Source: Clostridia bacterium BRH_c25 (GTDB taxonomy: Bacteria; Bacillota_A; Clostridia; Lutisporales; Lutisporaceae). From it: a DNA stretch of 24,265 nt. The translations under genes and the position numbers were made by a program. This document shows, in pieces, positions 1 through 6,696 of the stretch. Within the stretch, counting starts at the first letter, position 1. Each line of letters begins with the position of its first letter. The DNA lies in assembly GCA_001515955.1 (NCBI GenBank), contig LOES01000138.1, positions 1 through 24,265 of the forward strand. Direction: 5' to 3'. The notes under the pieces were generated by a model. It searched no databases and was not told where the DNA came from. It saw nothing but the letters and a program-made list of their open reading frames with translations.

Positions 1-47
1 AGCGAAGTATCTTAAGATCCTTCGGTCGTTCCTCCCTCAGGATGACA
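1..47. repeat. TGTCATTCTGA-type palindromic repeat, truncated by window edge
   Basis: Right arm and part of the left arm of a dispersed near-palindrome, ending CTCAGGATGACA. Its right arm is the same as that of the copy at 14356-14416, and both are followed about 20-30 bp later by CATAACAATG.CAAT, so the repeated unit is longer than the palindrome itself. Confidence 0.8.
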
Positions 48-106
48 CCGCTGGTAATTGGCTCTCATAACAATGGCAATTTTCCCATGGCATGCGCCCC
101 TACCTT

Positions 107-134
107 CCCCGAACCTCGTACCCCGCACCCGAAC
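107..134. repeat. 7-bp repeat array (CCYCGNA words) next to a GTAGGGGCG half-site
   Basis: Four consecutive 7-bp words, CCCCGAA, CCTCGTA, CCCCGCA, CCCGAAC. Just outside is CGCCCCTAC (reverse complement GTAGGGGCG), the same partner seen next to the 7-bp arrays at 17521 and 22079. The array ends within the mbl terminator arm. Confidence 0.7.
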
Positions 135-177
135 TATTAAAAAAGGCAACCTTTCGGTTGTCCTTTTTTAATAGTTC
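131..177 (-). terminator. Intrinsic terminator of mbl
   Basis: An inverted repeat with a GAAA-type loop (minus strand CAACC-GAAA-GGTTG), an A-run on one side and a T-run on the other. The outer arms GAACTATTAA/TTAATAGTTC extend the stem to about 20 bp with one bulged base. The mbl stop codon (168-170) sits in the stem. The T-run on the minus strand fits termination of mbl; the symmetry would also allow termination from the other side. Confidence 0.85.
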
Positions 178-1202
178 ATTGTTATTATCTTCCTGTTGGC
201 ATTTATATCCGCATCTTCCAGCATGTCTATATGCTCCAGAGCTTTCCCGGTACCGATGGCCACGCAGGATATTGCATCCTGGGCAACATATACCGGTATG
301 CCTGTCCTTTTGCTGATCAGCTTGTCAAGGCCGTTTAAGAGTGAACCTCCACCTGTCATAACAATTCCTCTGTCGCTTATGTCTGCAGAAAGCTCCGGCG
401 GCGTCCTCTCCAGCACTGAATGTACTGCATCCGCAATGGCGGAAACAGGCTCAGAAAGTGCTTCAAGCATTTCATCAGAACTAACTTCTATTGTCTTCGG
501 AAGTCCTGAAATCAGGTTCCTTCCTCTGACCTCCACCTTAATCTGTTCGTCCCTGGGGAATGCGGTGCCGACATTTATCTTCAGCTCTTCAGCGGTTCTT
601 TCACCAACCATTATGTTATGCTTTTTCCTCATGTACCTTACTATAGCTTCATCAAACTTGTCCCCTGCAATCTTTATAGAAGTAGATACAACTATCCCGC
701 CAAGTGAAATTACAGCTATATCTGTAGTACCGCCGCCTATGTCTATTACCATATTGCCGCTGGCTTTGGCTATATCCAGACCTGCTCCGATAGCAGATGC
801 TATAGGCTCTTCAATAAGCCTGGTTGTCCTGGCACCTGCATTATTGGCAGCATCAATAACCGCCCTCTTTTCAACCTCTGTAACACCACTGGGCACACAG
901 ACAACCATCCTGGGCTTGAATATTCTTCTCCTGCCGATTGCCTTATCTATGAAGTACCTAAGCATTTTCTCAGTTACGTCATAATCAGAAATAACTCCCT
1001 CTCTAAGCGGTCTTATCGCAACAATATTGCCGGGTGTCCTGCCTAGCATCAACCTTGCATCTTCACCTACTGCCAATATTTTGTTTGAATTCCTGTCAAT
1101 GGCAACAACCGAGGGTTCCCTCAGTACAATGCCTTTCCCTTTTATGTAGACCAACACGCTAGCCGTTCCCAAATCGATGCCTATGTCTTGTCCTCCGAAC
1201 AT
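168..1202 (-). CDS. mbl: MreB/Mbl family rod-shape actin homologue
   Basis: Bacterial actin that polymerises under the membrane and guides lateral cell-wall synthesis. The sequence shows the actin-fold nucleotide motifs: phosphate-1 loop DIGIDLGTASVLVY near the N-terminus, phosphate-2 DIGGGTTDIAV in the middle and adenosine motif MTGGGSLLNG near the C-terminus. The chosen ATG at 1202 has GGAGGT six bases upstream; an in-frame ATG 8 codons earlier has no such site. Length of 344 residues is normal for the family. Its place next to spoIIID matches B. subtilis spoIIID-mbl, which is why I call it Mbl rather than the mreBCD-linked MreB; sequence alone does not separate the paralogues. The stop codon lies inside the 3' arm of the DNA inverted repeat that forms its terminator. 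Confidence 0.9.
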   Translation of the reverse strand: MFGGQDIGIDLGTASVLVYIKGKGIVLREPSVVAIDRNSNKILAVGEDARLMLGRTPGNIVAIRPLREGVISDYDVTEKMLRYFIDKAIGRRRIFKPRMVVCVPSGVTEVEKRAVIDAANNAGARTTRLIEEPIASAIGAGLDIAKASGNMVIDIGGGTTDIAVISLGGIVVSTSIKIAGDKFDEAIVRYMRKKHNIMVGERTAEELKINVGTAFPRDEQIKVEVRGRNLISGLPKTIEVSSDEMLEALSEPVSAIADAVHSVLERTPPELSADISDRGIVMTGGGSLLNGLDKLISKRTGIPVYVAQDAISCVAIGTGKALEHIDMLEDADINANRKIITMNY

Positions 1203-1342
1203 CTCAATACCTCCATAATATTTCAAATACAGTTTCTTACGCTAAATAATAGAAAATCGTTCACAAAACTTGCATAATCATTTACATATTCTATATAAAT
1301 ACTATAATTCCTGCATGAATCGATAATAAACGCTAAAAATCT

Positions 1343-1364
1343 TAGTCACTAGTCTCTAGTGTTA
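1343..1364. repeat. 7-bp repeat array, AGTCNCT words
   Basis: AGTCACT, AGTCTCT, AGTGTTA in 7-bp phase. The end CTAGTGTTA is the exact reverse complement of TAACACTAG at 1545-1553, so this array and the next one bracket the palindromic repeat at 1407-1513 in opposite orientation. Confidence 0.65.
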
Positions 1365-1406
1365 ATACAATTAAATAAGGCTAAAATAACTTCATCGTCT
1401 TACCCG

Positions 1407-1513
1407 TGTCATTCCGAGTATGCGAGGAATCTTATGCTTATGAGCACACCCCAGACAAATATACATAGGCATTCTTTTAGGGTCATAGATCCTTCACTAC
1501 GTTCAGGATGACA
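1407..1513. repeat. Long-form TGTCATTCTGA palindromic repeat
   Basis: Arms TGTCATTCCGAG...GAATCTT and AGATCCTTC...TTCAGGATGACA are about 27 bp each and inverted, separated by about 50 bp. That central segment resembles the one in the copy at 15959-16061 (shared ACAAAT/GCAAAT, ATTC, TAGG/AAGG, then AGATCCTTC), so the long form is a distinct variant of the roughly 54-bp short form at 11031. Confidence 0.75.
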
Positions 1514-1537
1514 TTAATAATAATTTTGCGTTATTTA

Positions 1538-1645
1538 GTAGTTGTAACACTAGTCTCTAGTCTCTAGTCTCTAGATTTCGCTAAGCCTTCGAAGCCCTTC
1601 CCTAATTCTAGTGACTAGCGACTAATGTCCAGTGACTGTTACTAC
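1538..1645. repeat. Inverted 7-bp array element with TTCGAA core
   Basis: Left array TAGTCTC three times (1551-1571), a core containing GCCTTCGAAGC (1585-1595), then a right array of the complementary type, TAGTGAC, TAGCGAC, TAATGTC, CAGTGAC (1609-1636). The outermost bases GTAGTTGTAAC and GTTACTAC are also inverted. The core recurs at 7451-7462 and, altered, at 22118-22128. Confidence 0.8.
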
Positions 1646-1691
1646 AGCTTGTCTACACTTTGATTATAAAATAAATACTATTAAATAACAA

Positions 1692-1748
1692 GCTCCAGCA
1701 ATTATATTGTCAATATGCCAGCATCAGCACACAAATAACTGCCGGAGC
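1692..1748 (-). terminator. Inverted repeat downstream of spoIIID, probable terminator
   Basis: GCTCCAGCAATTAT (1692-1705) and ATAACTGCCGGAGC (1735-1748) are inverted with 12 of 14 positions paired, 14 bases past the spoIIID stop codon. On the minus strand it is followed by TTGTTATTT, a modest T-rich stretch. Termination is the likely role but the T-run is weak and the loop is long. Confidence 0.5.
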
Positions 1749-1762
1749 CTGAACTTTCATCA

Positions 1763-2017
1763 CTACAGGCTTATGGACTGGTACTTCATCTTTGTTGCCC
1801 TTCCGCCTCTTATATGTCTTTCAGCTTTGTTCTGGTCCATTATCTCTTTAACCTGAAGTGCCACACTTGGATTTATCCTCGGAAGTCTTTCTGTGACATC
1901 TTTATGTACTGTACTTTTACTTACCCCGAATATTTTCGCTGCATCTCTGACCGTTGTCTTGCTGCTTATTATATATTTCGCAATTTCCAATGCTCTTTCT
2001 TCGATATAATCCTTCAA
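1763..2017 (-). CDS. spoIIID: Stage III sporulation DNA-binding regulator SpoIIID
   Basis: Small mother-cell transcription factor that, in the family, modulates the sigma-E regulon and helps switch to sigma-K. The 84-residue protein has a helix-turn-helix at about residues 22-41 (TVRDAAKIFGVSKSTVHKDV) and a basic C-terminal tail (RHIRGGRATKMKYQ), both characteristic of the family and near its usual length. The start is TTG at 2017, about 8 bases after a GGGGG Shine-Dalgarno run; no in-frame ATG fits. It lies between the SpoIIQ-like gene and mbl, the order known from Bacillus. A sigma-E type promoter is expected upstream, but I saw only a weak GCATATT-like -35 without a good -10. The 110-bp repeat lies 115 bases upstream in the opposite orientation. 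Confidence 0.95.
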   Translation of the reverse strand: MKDYIEERALEIAKYIISSKTTVRDAAKIFGVSKSTVHKDVTERLPRINPSVALQVKEIMDQNKAERHIRGGRATKMKYQSISL

Positions 2018-2131
2018 TTACTACTACCCCCTTATTGGTGTCTTTTTACATTAATATGCTGTTTTTTTGCTAATTAGAACACTCGTATTTGTTCATTAAT
2101 CAATGCTTTTTAACATAATAGATTTTCTATA

Positions 2132-2241
2132 TTGAACGCACAAAAGTATTTACATTGGGCAAAGTGCGAATTCAATAACAATCAAGGAAACATTTACGCG
2201 AAACCTGAATTAAGAATGTAAAATGTTTTTCGCGAAATATA
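2132..2241 (+). repeat. 110-bp structured repeat, copy A
   Basis: Nearly identical to the copies at 20701-20812 and 24188-24265 (minus). It contains TATTGAACGCAC ... GTGCGAATTCAATA (inverted) and CATTTACGCGAAA ... TTTTTCGCGAAAT (inverted with one bulge). No plus-strand gene follows; it lies between spoIIID and the SpoIIQ-like gene. Confidence 0.85.
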
Positions 2242-2277
2242 TAGTTATTCAAATGTTAAAAATGCATTACCGCTGTT

Positions 2278-2296
2278 TAGTGCCTCGAAGGCACTA
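2278..2296 (-). other. Perfect hairpin containing the spoIIQ stop codon
   Basis: TAGTGCCT, loop CGA, AGGCACTA: an 8-bp perfect stem. The stop codon TAG (2294-2296) forms the start of the stem on the minus strand. No T-run follows, so it is not a classic intrinsic terminator; it may mark or protect the 3' end of the message. Confidence 0.6.
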
Positions 2297-3088
2297 GTTC
2301 TTCAGAGATTGCTTAGGCAAATACTTTTTGGGATCAATATTCTTGCCTTCCTTAATTACTTCAAAGTGCAGATGAGGATCATCCGCAATTTCGTATAGTG
2401 CTGTTTTTCCTACACCGCTGATTACATCACCTTTTTTGATTGTCTGATTTATAGTAACCAGATCCAGGGTGGAAAGATTGCTGTACTTGGTATAGACTTC
2501 GCCTCCATGGTTTATGACGATAGTCAGACCTAGCTGGGGATCATTCACAAGTTCCTCCACCACACCATCCATTGCTGCTCTTACCGGGCTTCCTTCTTCT
2601 GCTTTTATATCAATTCCGGCATGTGTGCTCCACTGATCCAGTGTTTTTGAATAAATAAGTGCCTCATCCGAAAATTCGGTATATGCAGTCCCGAATACAG
2701 GAACTACCATTGTATCCATCTTTGGTTCTTCCATCTTTATTGCAGAAATGGATTTATCTTCATTTACTTTTTTGCTTTCTTCCGGTTTGTCCGTTACCTT
2801 ACTGTTTTGTTCTTTATCAGCTATTTTTACTGAGCTGCTGTTTGAGACTTCCGTCGCATCCTGAGCTTCGGAAGCGTCTACTTCTGTTTTTTCCTCTATT
2901 ATTTTTGCAATGGAATCATAATCAGATTCCCCGGTAAATTCTTCTAGGCTCTTCTCGAACTCCAGCTGTGCCCGCCTATCCTCAAGGTAGCCCCTATACT
3001 GCAATAGCCCTCCTGCAGTAAGCAATGCCGCTATCAATAAGACAACTAAATATATATACCTATTCTTGAACTCCCTGTTAAATTTCAT
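2294..3088 (-). CDS. spoIIQ: SpoIIQ-like membrane-anchored M23 (LytM) peptidase domain protein
   Basis: Forespore membrane protein that pairs with SpoIIIAH across the two membranes around the engulfing forespore. The 264 residues show a short cytoplasmic N-terminus, one membrane helix (about 11-30), an acidic low-complexity linker (about 45-125) and a LytM domain (about 126-255). Unlike B. subtilis SpoIIQ, which is known to lack a catalytic zinc ligand, all are visible here: H156 and D160 in THAGID and H239/H241 in PHLHFEV, as reported for clostridial SpoIIQ, so it could bind zinc and perhaps cut peptidoglycan. ATG follows GGAGGTGTAAATT. Its position next to spoIID supports the name over a generic M23 endopeptidase. 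A sigma-F promoter lies just upstream. Confidence 0.85.
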   Translation of the reverse strand: MKFNREFKNRYIYLVVLLIAALLTAGGLLQYRGYLEDRRAQLEFEKSLEEFTGESDYDSIAKIIEEKTEVDASEAQDATEVSNSSSVKIADKEQNSKVTDKPEESKKVNEDKSISAIKMEEPKMDTMVVPVFGTAYTEFSDEALIYSKTLDQWSTHAGIDIKAEEGSPVRAAMDGVVEELVNDPQLGLTIVINHGGEVYTKYSNLSTLDLVTINQTIKKGDVISGVGKTALYEIADDPHLHFEVIKEGKNIDPKKYLPKQSLKN

Positions 3089-3106
3089 AATTTACACCTC
3101 CGCTTG

Positions 3107-3136
3107 TATTATTTCCAATAGTTTTAAAAATAATAC
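3107..3136 (-). promoter_or_regulatory. Sigma-F type promoter of spoIIQ inside a perfect inverted repeat
   Basis: On the minus strand, -10 GGAAATAATA (3107-3116) fits the sigma-F/G consensus GGNNANAHTR at every position. GTATT (3132-3136) lies 15 bases upstream, one mismatch from GYATA. Both elements sit within a perfect 14-bp inverted repeat, CGCTTGTATTATTT / AAATAATACAAGCG (3101-3141). Transcription would start almost at the Shine-Dalgarno site, giving a very short leader. Confidence 0.7.
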
Positions 3137-3184
3137 AAGCGAAAGACACATTTTTACGGTAAAAAATTGAATTTTTGGCTCTAT

Positions 3185-3230
3185 GGGAACGGGTAACACG
3201 GAACACACGGAAATCCACGGAACACACGGT
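3185..3230. repeat. CACGGA 9-10 bp tandem repeat, left arm
   Basis: Starts GGGAACGGGTAACACGGA, followed by CACGGA at intervals of 9, 10 and 9 bases. The reverse-complementary arm is at 3390-3437, and a third copy in that inverted orientation is at 14485-14533. Confidence 0.75.
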
Positions 3231-3389
3231 TATTTTATTAATAGAATATATGCATGTTTTGATTATCATCTACTTTTAGCGTCATAAGCAGCTTAAATAT
3301 CTTTTACAGTGGTACCGAATTATACTGAACTATCATAATTCACTCAAGATACTAAAGCTCACTGAATTCACGATAAGATAATAAATTTT

Positions 3390-3437
3390 ACCGTGTCTTC
3401 CGTGTAACATCCGTGTCATTCCGTGTTACCCGTTCCT
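3390..3437. repeat. CACGGA tandem repeat, right (inverted) arm overlapping the spoIID end
   Basis: Reads ACCGTGTCTTCCGTG... and ends TTACCCGTTCC, the reverse complement of the left arm's start. The last codons and stop of spoIID (3416 upward) lie inside this repeat. Confidence 0.75.
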
Positions 3438-4393
3438 ATTATCAAATCGGACATGGATACTACATCAACTCCCTGGTAATAGTGCAATACTATATCACGG
3501 TAGCTTGCTCCGTTTTTCGCCATGCCGTCTGCACCATACTGGCTCATTCCGATACCGTGTCCGTTTCCGGCCACTGTAAACAGGATTGAGCTTCCTCCGA
3601 TATTGAAGTTGAAGTTTGCAGAATTCAAACCCAAAGCATTTCGTACATCGGTACCCTTAAAGGTCTTATCTCCTACTTTGAGCCTTGTTATTCTTCCCCC
3701 TTCGCTTCTTTCCAATACCTTTATCTCATTCTTTATATTTTTTTTATTGATTGTCACACCTGAGTCAAGCTTCTTCATGTGCTGTATGAAGTCATCAATA
3801 CTTATCTCCTGCTGAGCGATATATTTAGGAGAATGTTCCTCATACTGGCTCATTACACTTCTCAGGTACGGCACTCTGTTTGACCAGATTTCCTCCGAAT
3901 TTTCTGTTTTTCCTCCGCTGGTGGAATGGAATACCGCATCTATAAGCTTATTGTCATAAACTATTACCTCTCCTGCTGTGCCATAAACAGCTTCCTTAAG
4001 CTTATCCAGATCTGTCTTGATGGAAGCCGGATTTCTGTATGCCTGACAGTGGCTGGAATCGGTACATATCTCCGCCCCCGGATGTTTGCTGCAGCCGCTC
4101 CCTCCAAACCTGTTCATTCTCAGCATTGTATACGTCCTGGCAGCCAGAGCCTGCGCTTTAAGTGCCTCCGGATGAAAGCTTGCGGGCATCTCTCCTGCTA
4201 CTACACCTAATAAATAGTCCTCAAGATTCATTGTGACTATCTTGTCAATATCACACATATATACTTCTATAGGCAAATCGGTAACAGGCCTTAAGTCTTT
4301 ATCCAGCTCCTTTTCCTCGTCCTTTAACAAAACCAAGGGAATGATAAATAGCAATAGCATTAGTACCGCAATGGCTGCAGCCAGTTTCCTCAA
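3416..4393 (-). CDS. spoIID: Stage II sporulation protein D, peptidoglycan lytic transglycosylase
   Basis: Part of the engulfment machinery (SpoIID-SpoIIM-SpoIIP) that remodels peptidoglycan as the mother cell engulfs the forespore; SpoIID cleaves glycan strands. With a TTG start at 4393, seven bases after an AAGGGGGT Shine-Dalgarno site, the protein is 325 residues and opens with a basic residue pair and a membrane helix (RKLAAAIAVLMLLLFIIPL). The family core follows: EDYLLGVVAGEMPASFHPEA with the expected glutamate, LKAQALAARTY, and a cysteine/histidine-rich stretch (GCSKHPGAEICTDSSHC) like the metal site of clostridial SpoIID. The C-terminal half has GHGIGMSQYGA. The final residues GTGNTE plus stop are encoded by a dispersed repeat, so the natural end may be a few codons different. 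It lies just downstream of murA and its terminator. Confidence 0.93.
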   Translation of the reverse strand: MRKLAAAIAVLMLLLFIIPLVLLKDEEKELDKDLRPVTDLPIEVYMCDIDKIVTMNLEDYLLGVVAGEMPASFHPEALKAQALAARTYTMLRMNRFGGSGCSKHPGAEICTDSSHCQAYRNPASIKTDLDKLKEAVYGTAGEVIVYDNKLIDAVFHSTSGGKTENSEEIWSNRVPYLRSVMSQYEEHSPKYIAQQEISIDDFIQHMKKLDSGVTINKKNIKNEIKVLERSEGGRITRLKVGDKTFKGTDVRNALGLNSANFNFNIGGSSILFTVAGNGHGIGMSQYGADGMAKNGASYRDIVLHYYQGVDVVSMSDLIIGTGNTE

Positions 4394-4411
4394 AAGCTGT
4401 ACCCCCTTCCG

Positions 4412-4439
4412 ACAGTATCGTATATTATAAGTTATATTT
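4412..4439 (-). promoter_or_regulatory. Candidate sigma-E promoter of spoIID
   Basis: On the minus strand, AAATATAAC about 12-14 bases before GATACTGT loosely resembles the sigma-E pattern (-35 ATATT-like, -10 CATACANT). It lies after the murA terminator and just before the ribosome site. spoIID is a sigma-E gene in studied species. The match is partial. Confidence 0.3.
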
Positions 4440-4481
4440 AATATATTATTTGGGAGGGGGAGGTTATATGTCACAAAAAGC

Positions 4482-4506
4482 AAAAAACCCGGCGCATTGC
4501 ACCGGG
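4482..4506 (-). terminator. Intrinsic terminator of murA
   Basis: CCCGGCGC-ATT-GCACCGGG hairpin (4488-4506) followed on the minus strand by six Ts (4482-4487), starting seven bases after the murA stop. It separates murA from spoIID, which therefore needs its own promoter. Confidence 0.9.
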
Positions 4507-4512
4507 AAGTTA

Positions 4513-5766
4513 TCATTCCTCTATTCTTTTTATGTCTGCACCGAGTCTTTTCAGTTTTTCCTCTATCCTTATGTACCCTCTGTCAATATGATATATATCC
4601 GATATTTCCGTTCTTCCCTCTGCACAGAGCCCCGCTATGGTCAATGCCGCTCCCGCTCTCAGATCAGTGGCCTTAACCTTTGCACCGCTAAGTCTGTCAC
4701 AGCCCTCAATTATTGCGCTTCGCCCATCCACCTTTATCAGTGCTCCCATCAGCTTCAGTTCATTAATATGCATGAACCTGTTTTCAAAAACCGTCTCTGT
4801 AGCTATGCTTGTTCCTTTAGCCAGGCACATTGCCGTCATTATCTGAGACTGCATATCGGTGGGGAATCCCGGATACGGCATTGTCTTGATATCTACTGAG
4901 TTTAACCGGTCCGGCGCTTTTACCCTTATAGCCTTCTCATATTCCTGTACTTCGGCGCCCATCTCCTTAAGCTTTGCAGTGACAGGCTTCAAATGCTCGG
5001 GTACCACTCCCTCCACAATCACATCTCCGCCTGTGGCTGCTGCAGCAACCATAAAGGTGCCTGCCTCTATCCTGTCTGGTATGGCAGCATGGGTTGCGCC
5101 CTTCAGTTCTTTTACACCTTCGATTCTTACCGTATCAGTACCGGCACCTTTTATTACCGCTCCCATTTTACTTAAATAACTTGCCAGATCTACTATCTCC
5201 GGCTCCTCTGCTGCGTTCTCTATGACAGTTATTCCATCTGCCAGACAGCCTGCCATCATAAGGTTTTCCGTAGCTCCTACGCTGGGAAAGTCCAGGTATA
5301 TAGTTTCGCCCTTCAGCTTTTCGGCATATGCCTCAATATAGCCATGTCCCAGTGTAATATTTGCTCCCATCAGTGAGAATCCTTTAAGATGCAGGTCTAT
5401 TGGTCTTGTTCCTATAGCACAGCCACCCGGAAGGGAAATCTTTACCCTACCTATCCTGGCCAGCATGGGACCCATTATCAGAAAGGATGCTCTCATCTTG
5501 CGTATCAGCTCATAGGTTGCCTCAAAGCTGTTTATGCTTTCCGCTTTGATGATCAGGCTGCTGTCTGCCCTTTCCACCTCTGCACCTATAGACCTTACAA
5601 CCTCTTCCATTATATCAACATCATCAAGATAAGGTACTTCCTCCAGAATGCAGGCCTCAGGTGTAAGCATGGATGCTGCTATTACCGGGAGTATTGCGTT
5701 TTTCGCACTGTTCACCCTCACATCACCCTTCAGAACGCATCTGTCTTCAATGATTATTCTAGTCAA
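4513..5766 (-). CDS. murA: UDP-N-acetylglucosamine 1-carboxyvinyltransferase
   Basis: First committed step of peptidoglycan synthesis: transfers enolpyruvate from PEP to UDP-GlcNAc in the cytoplasm. TTG at 5766, seven bases after GGAGG, is preferred to an ATG five codons earlier that overlaps this ribosome site. The resulting 417 residues match the family. K22 and N23 (SAKNAILP) and the PEP-reactive, fosfomycin-targeted C116 in PGGCAIGTRPIDLHLKG are in the expected places. The C-terminus keeps the RAGAALTIAGL motif. It follows ywmB by 43 bases, so the two are probably co-transcribed. A second MurA paralogue is common in Gram-positives; synteny points to the MurAA type. Confidence 0.96.
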   Translation of the reverse strand: MTRIIIEDRCVLKGDVRVNSAKNAILPVIAASMLTPEACILEEVPYLDDVDIMEEVVRSIGAEVERADSSLIIKAESINSFEATYELIRKMRASFLIMGPMLARIGRVKISLPGGCAIGTRPIDLHLKGFSLMGANITLGHGYIEAYAEKLKGETIYLDFPSVGATENLMMAGCLADGITVIENAAEEPEIVDLASYLSKMGAVIKGAGTDTVRIEGVKELKGATHAAIPDRIEAGTFMVAAAATGGDVIVEGVVPEHLKPVTAKLKEMGAEVQEYEKAIRVKAPDRLNSVDIKTMPYPGFPTDMQSQIMTAMCLAKGTSIATETVFENRFMHINELKLMGALIKVDGRSAIIEGCDRLSGAKVKATDLRAGAALTIAGLCAEGRTEISDIYHIDRGYIRIEEKLKRLGADIKRIEE

Positions 5767-5809
5767 AATTCTTCCTCCCATTGTAACATCTTGCTGTACG
5801 GCCAGCTCC

Positions 5810-6559
5810 CTAATACCCCATAGGAATCAACGGTGTGCCTATCCAGATGTAGGTTTTATCATCATAGGAGCTGTATCTTATAGCAAGCTGAACATTCACT
5901 CTGTTCTGGTCGGACATTACATAACCCCCTACACTGGTACTGAAGGCAGATATGCTTTTCAGCTCATCATTTTCAATGCCTTCCACCTTTTTTGCATTTA
6001 TGGATTGCAGTGCAATTCTGGATTTCTTCTCCACATCCTTCTCCCCCAGCCTGCCTTTATAGGTACCTATAATGCAGCTGCTGCAGTTTATTGAGCTTTC
6101 ATCCAACTGTACTGCATTTATTATATTTTGCCTCTCGTTTATTAAATCCTTATAATTCTTGCCCATGGATACATCAAAAACAATATAGGTCTCTCCACCC
6201 GTTTCCTCTTTTATTGATTCTATTGCGATATTATAAGCTTTATCCCCTTGAGAACCGTATAATACTATCTTGTTCAACCGGTCATCGCTTTCAACATTTT
6301 TTTCAACCGTTGCCTTGTCCAGATATATGCGGCTTACTATTCTGCTCATTTCAGCTTCAATCTGTTTTATATCAAGGAACTTGCCGTTAAGCTTTACCCA
6401 GCAGCTTATTGTGCTTTCCAGCACAGCTGCTCCGGTGCTCTCAAACGAAGTTATCAGCGCTTCCTCTTCCGTATAGTATTTGACTGGGTATGCTGCTGCA
6501 TCAAAGCTTCCGACAGTGAGCAACGCACAGACAAGCATCAATAAAATTCTTTTAAGCAT
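5810..6559 (-). CDS. ywmB: YwmB-family secreted protein
   Basis: Exported protein of unknown biochemical role, of the YwmB family (a TATA-box-binding-protein-like fold by family knowledge), found directly upstream of murA and spoIID in many Firmicutes. The 249 residues begin with a clear signal peptide (LKRILLMLVCALLTVGSFDAAA), and the rest is a soluble alpha/beta sequence without catalytic motifs I recognise; a CSSC pair lies in the middle. ATG follows GGGAGG. Function is unproven; the neighbourhood suggests a cell-envelope or sporulation role. Its last three codons and stop share a 14-base identity with the end of comEB. Confidence 0.8.
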   Translation of the reverse strand: MLKRILLMLVCALLTVGSFDAAAYPVKYYTEEEALITSFESTGAAVLESTISCWVKLNGKFLDIKQIEAEMSRIVSRIYLDKATVEKNVESDDRLNKIVLYGSQGDKAYNIAIESIKEETGGETYIVFDVSMGKNYKDLINERQNIINAVQLDESSINCSSCIIGTYKGRLGEKDVEKKSRIALQSINAKKVEGIENDELKSISAFSTSVGGYVMSDQNRVNVQLAIRYSSYDDKTYIWIGTPLIPMGY

Positions 6560-6641
6560 ATTGATTCCTCCCTTTGGCTTCTTTTAAATTATTGCCTCCT
6601 GAGAGGATTAATATTCAGTTTGGAATATTGAATGCACAACG

Positions 6642-6675
6642 AAAAAAAATGACGGCAATTAATTTGCCGTCATTT
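6642..6675 (-). terminator. Intrinsic terminator of ctfB
   Basis: AAATGACGGCAA, loop TTAAT, TTGCCGTCATTT: a 12-bp perfect stem (6647-6675) followed on the minus strand by eight Ts. It ends the ctfA-ctfB unit before ywmB. Confidence 0.9.
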
Positions 6676-6696
6676 CATTTGATATATTAAATACTA

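Larger units (their letters stand above)
1203..1762. other. Gene-free 560 bp between mbl and spoIIID, largely repeats
   Basis: No coding potential seen. Contents: a short 7-bp array at 1343-1364, a long-form palindromic repeat at 1407-1513, an inverted 7-bp array element at 1538-1645 and the inverted repeat after spoIIID at 1692-1748. The 140 bases directly upstream of mbl (1203-1342) are AT-rich and presumably hold its promoter, but I could not pick a convincing -35/-10 pair. Confidence 0.7.
3089..3415. other. Gene-free 327 bp between spoIIQ and spoIID
   Basis: Holds the sigma-F promoter (3107-3136) and an approximately 250-bp segment bounded by inverted CACGGA-type repeats (3185-3230 and 3390-3437). 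The unique middle (about 3231-3389) is AT-rich with no coding potential that I trust. Confidence 0.65.

Noticed and set aside
196..984. Long open frame on the plus strand opposite mbl
   Set aside because: It mirrors a clearly conserved actin-family gene, has Ser/Leu/Ile-rich composition typical of antisense frames and no ribosome site.
1203..1342. mbl promoter
   Set aside because: Many AT-rich near-matches but no pair of hexamers at 16-18 bp spacing that stood out, so none is claimed.
3078..3269. Small minus-strand frame upstream of spoIIQ
   Set aside because: It runs through the sigma-F promoter, the perfect inverted repeat and the CACGGA repeat; no ribosome site and biased composition.
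6624..6639. AATATTGAATGCACAA upstream of ywmB as a fourth copy of the 110-bp repeat
   Set aside because: Only the first 14-16 bases resemble it; nothing of the CGCGAAA part follows, and the T-run of the ctfB terminator overlaps the next bases.
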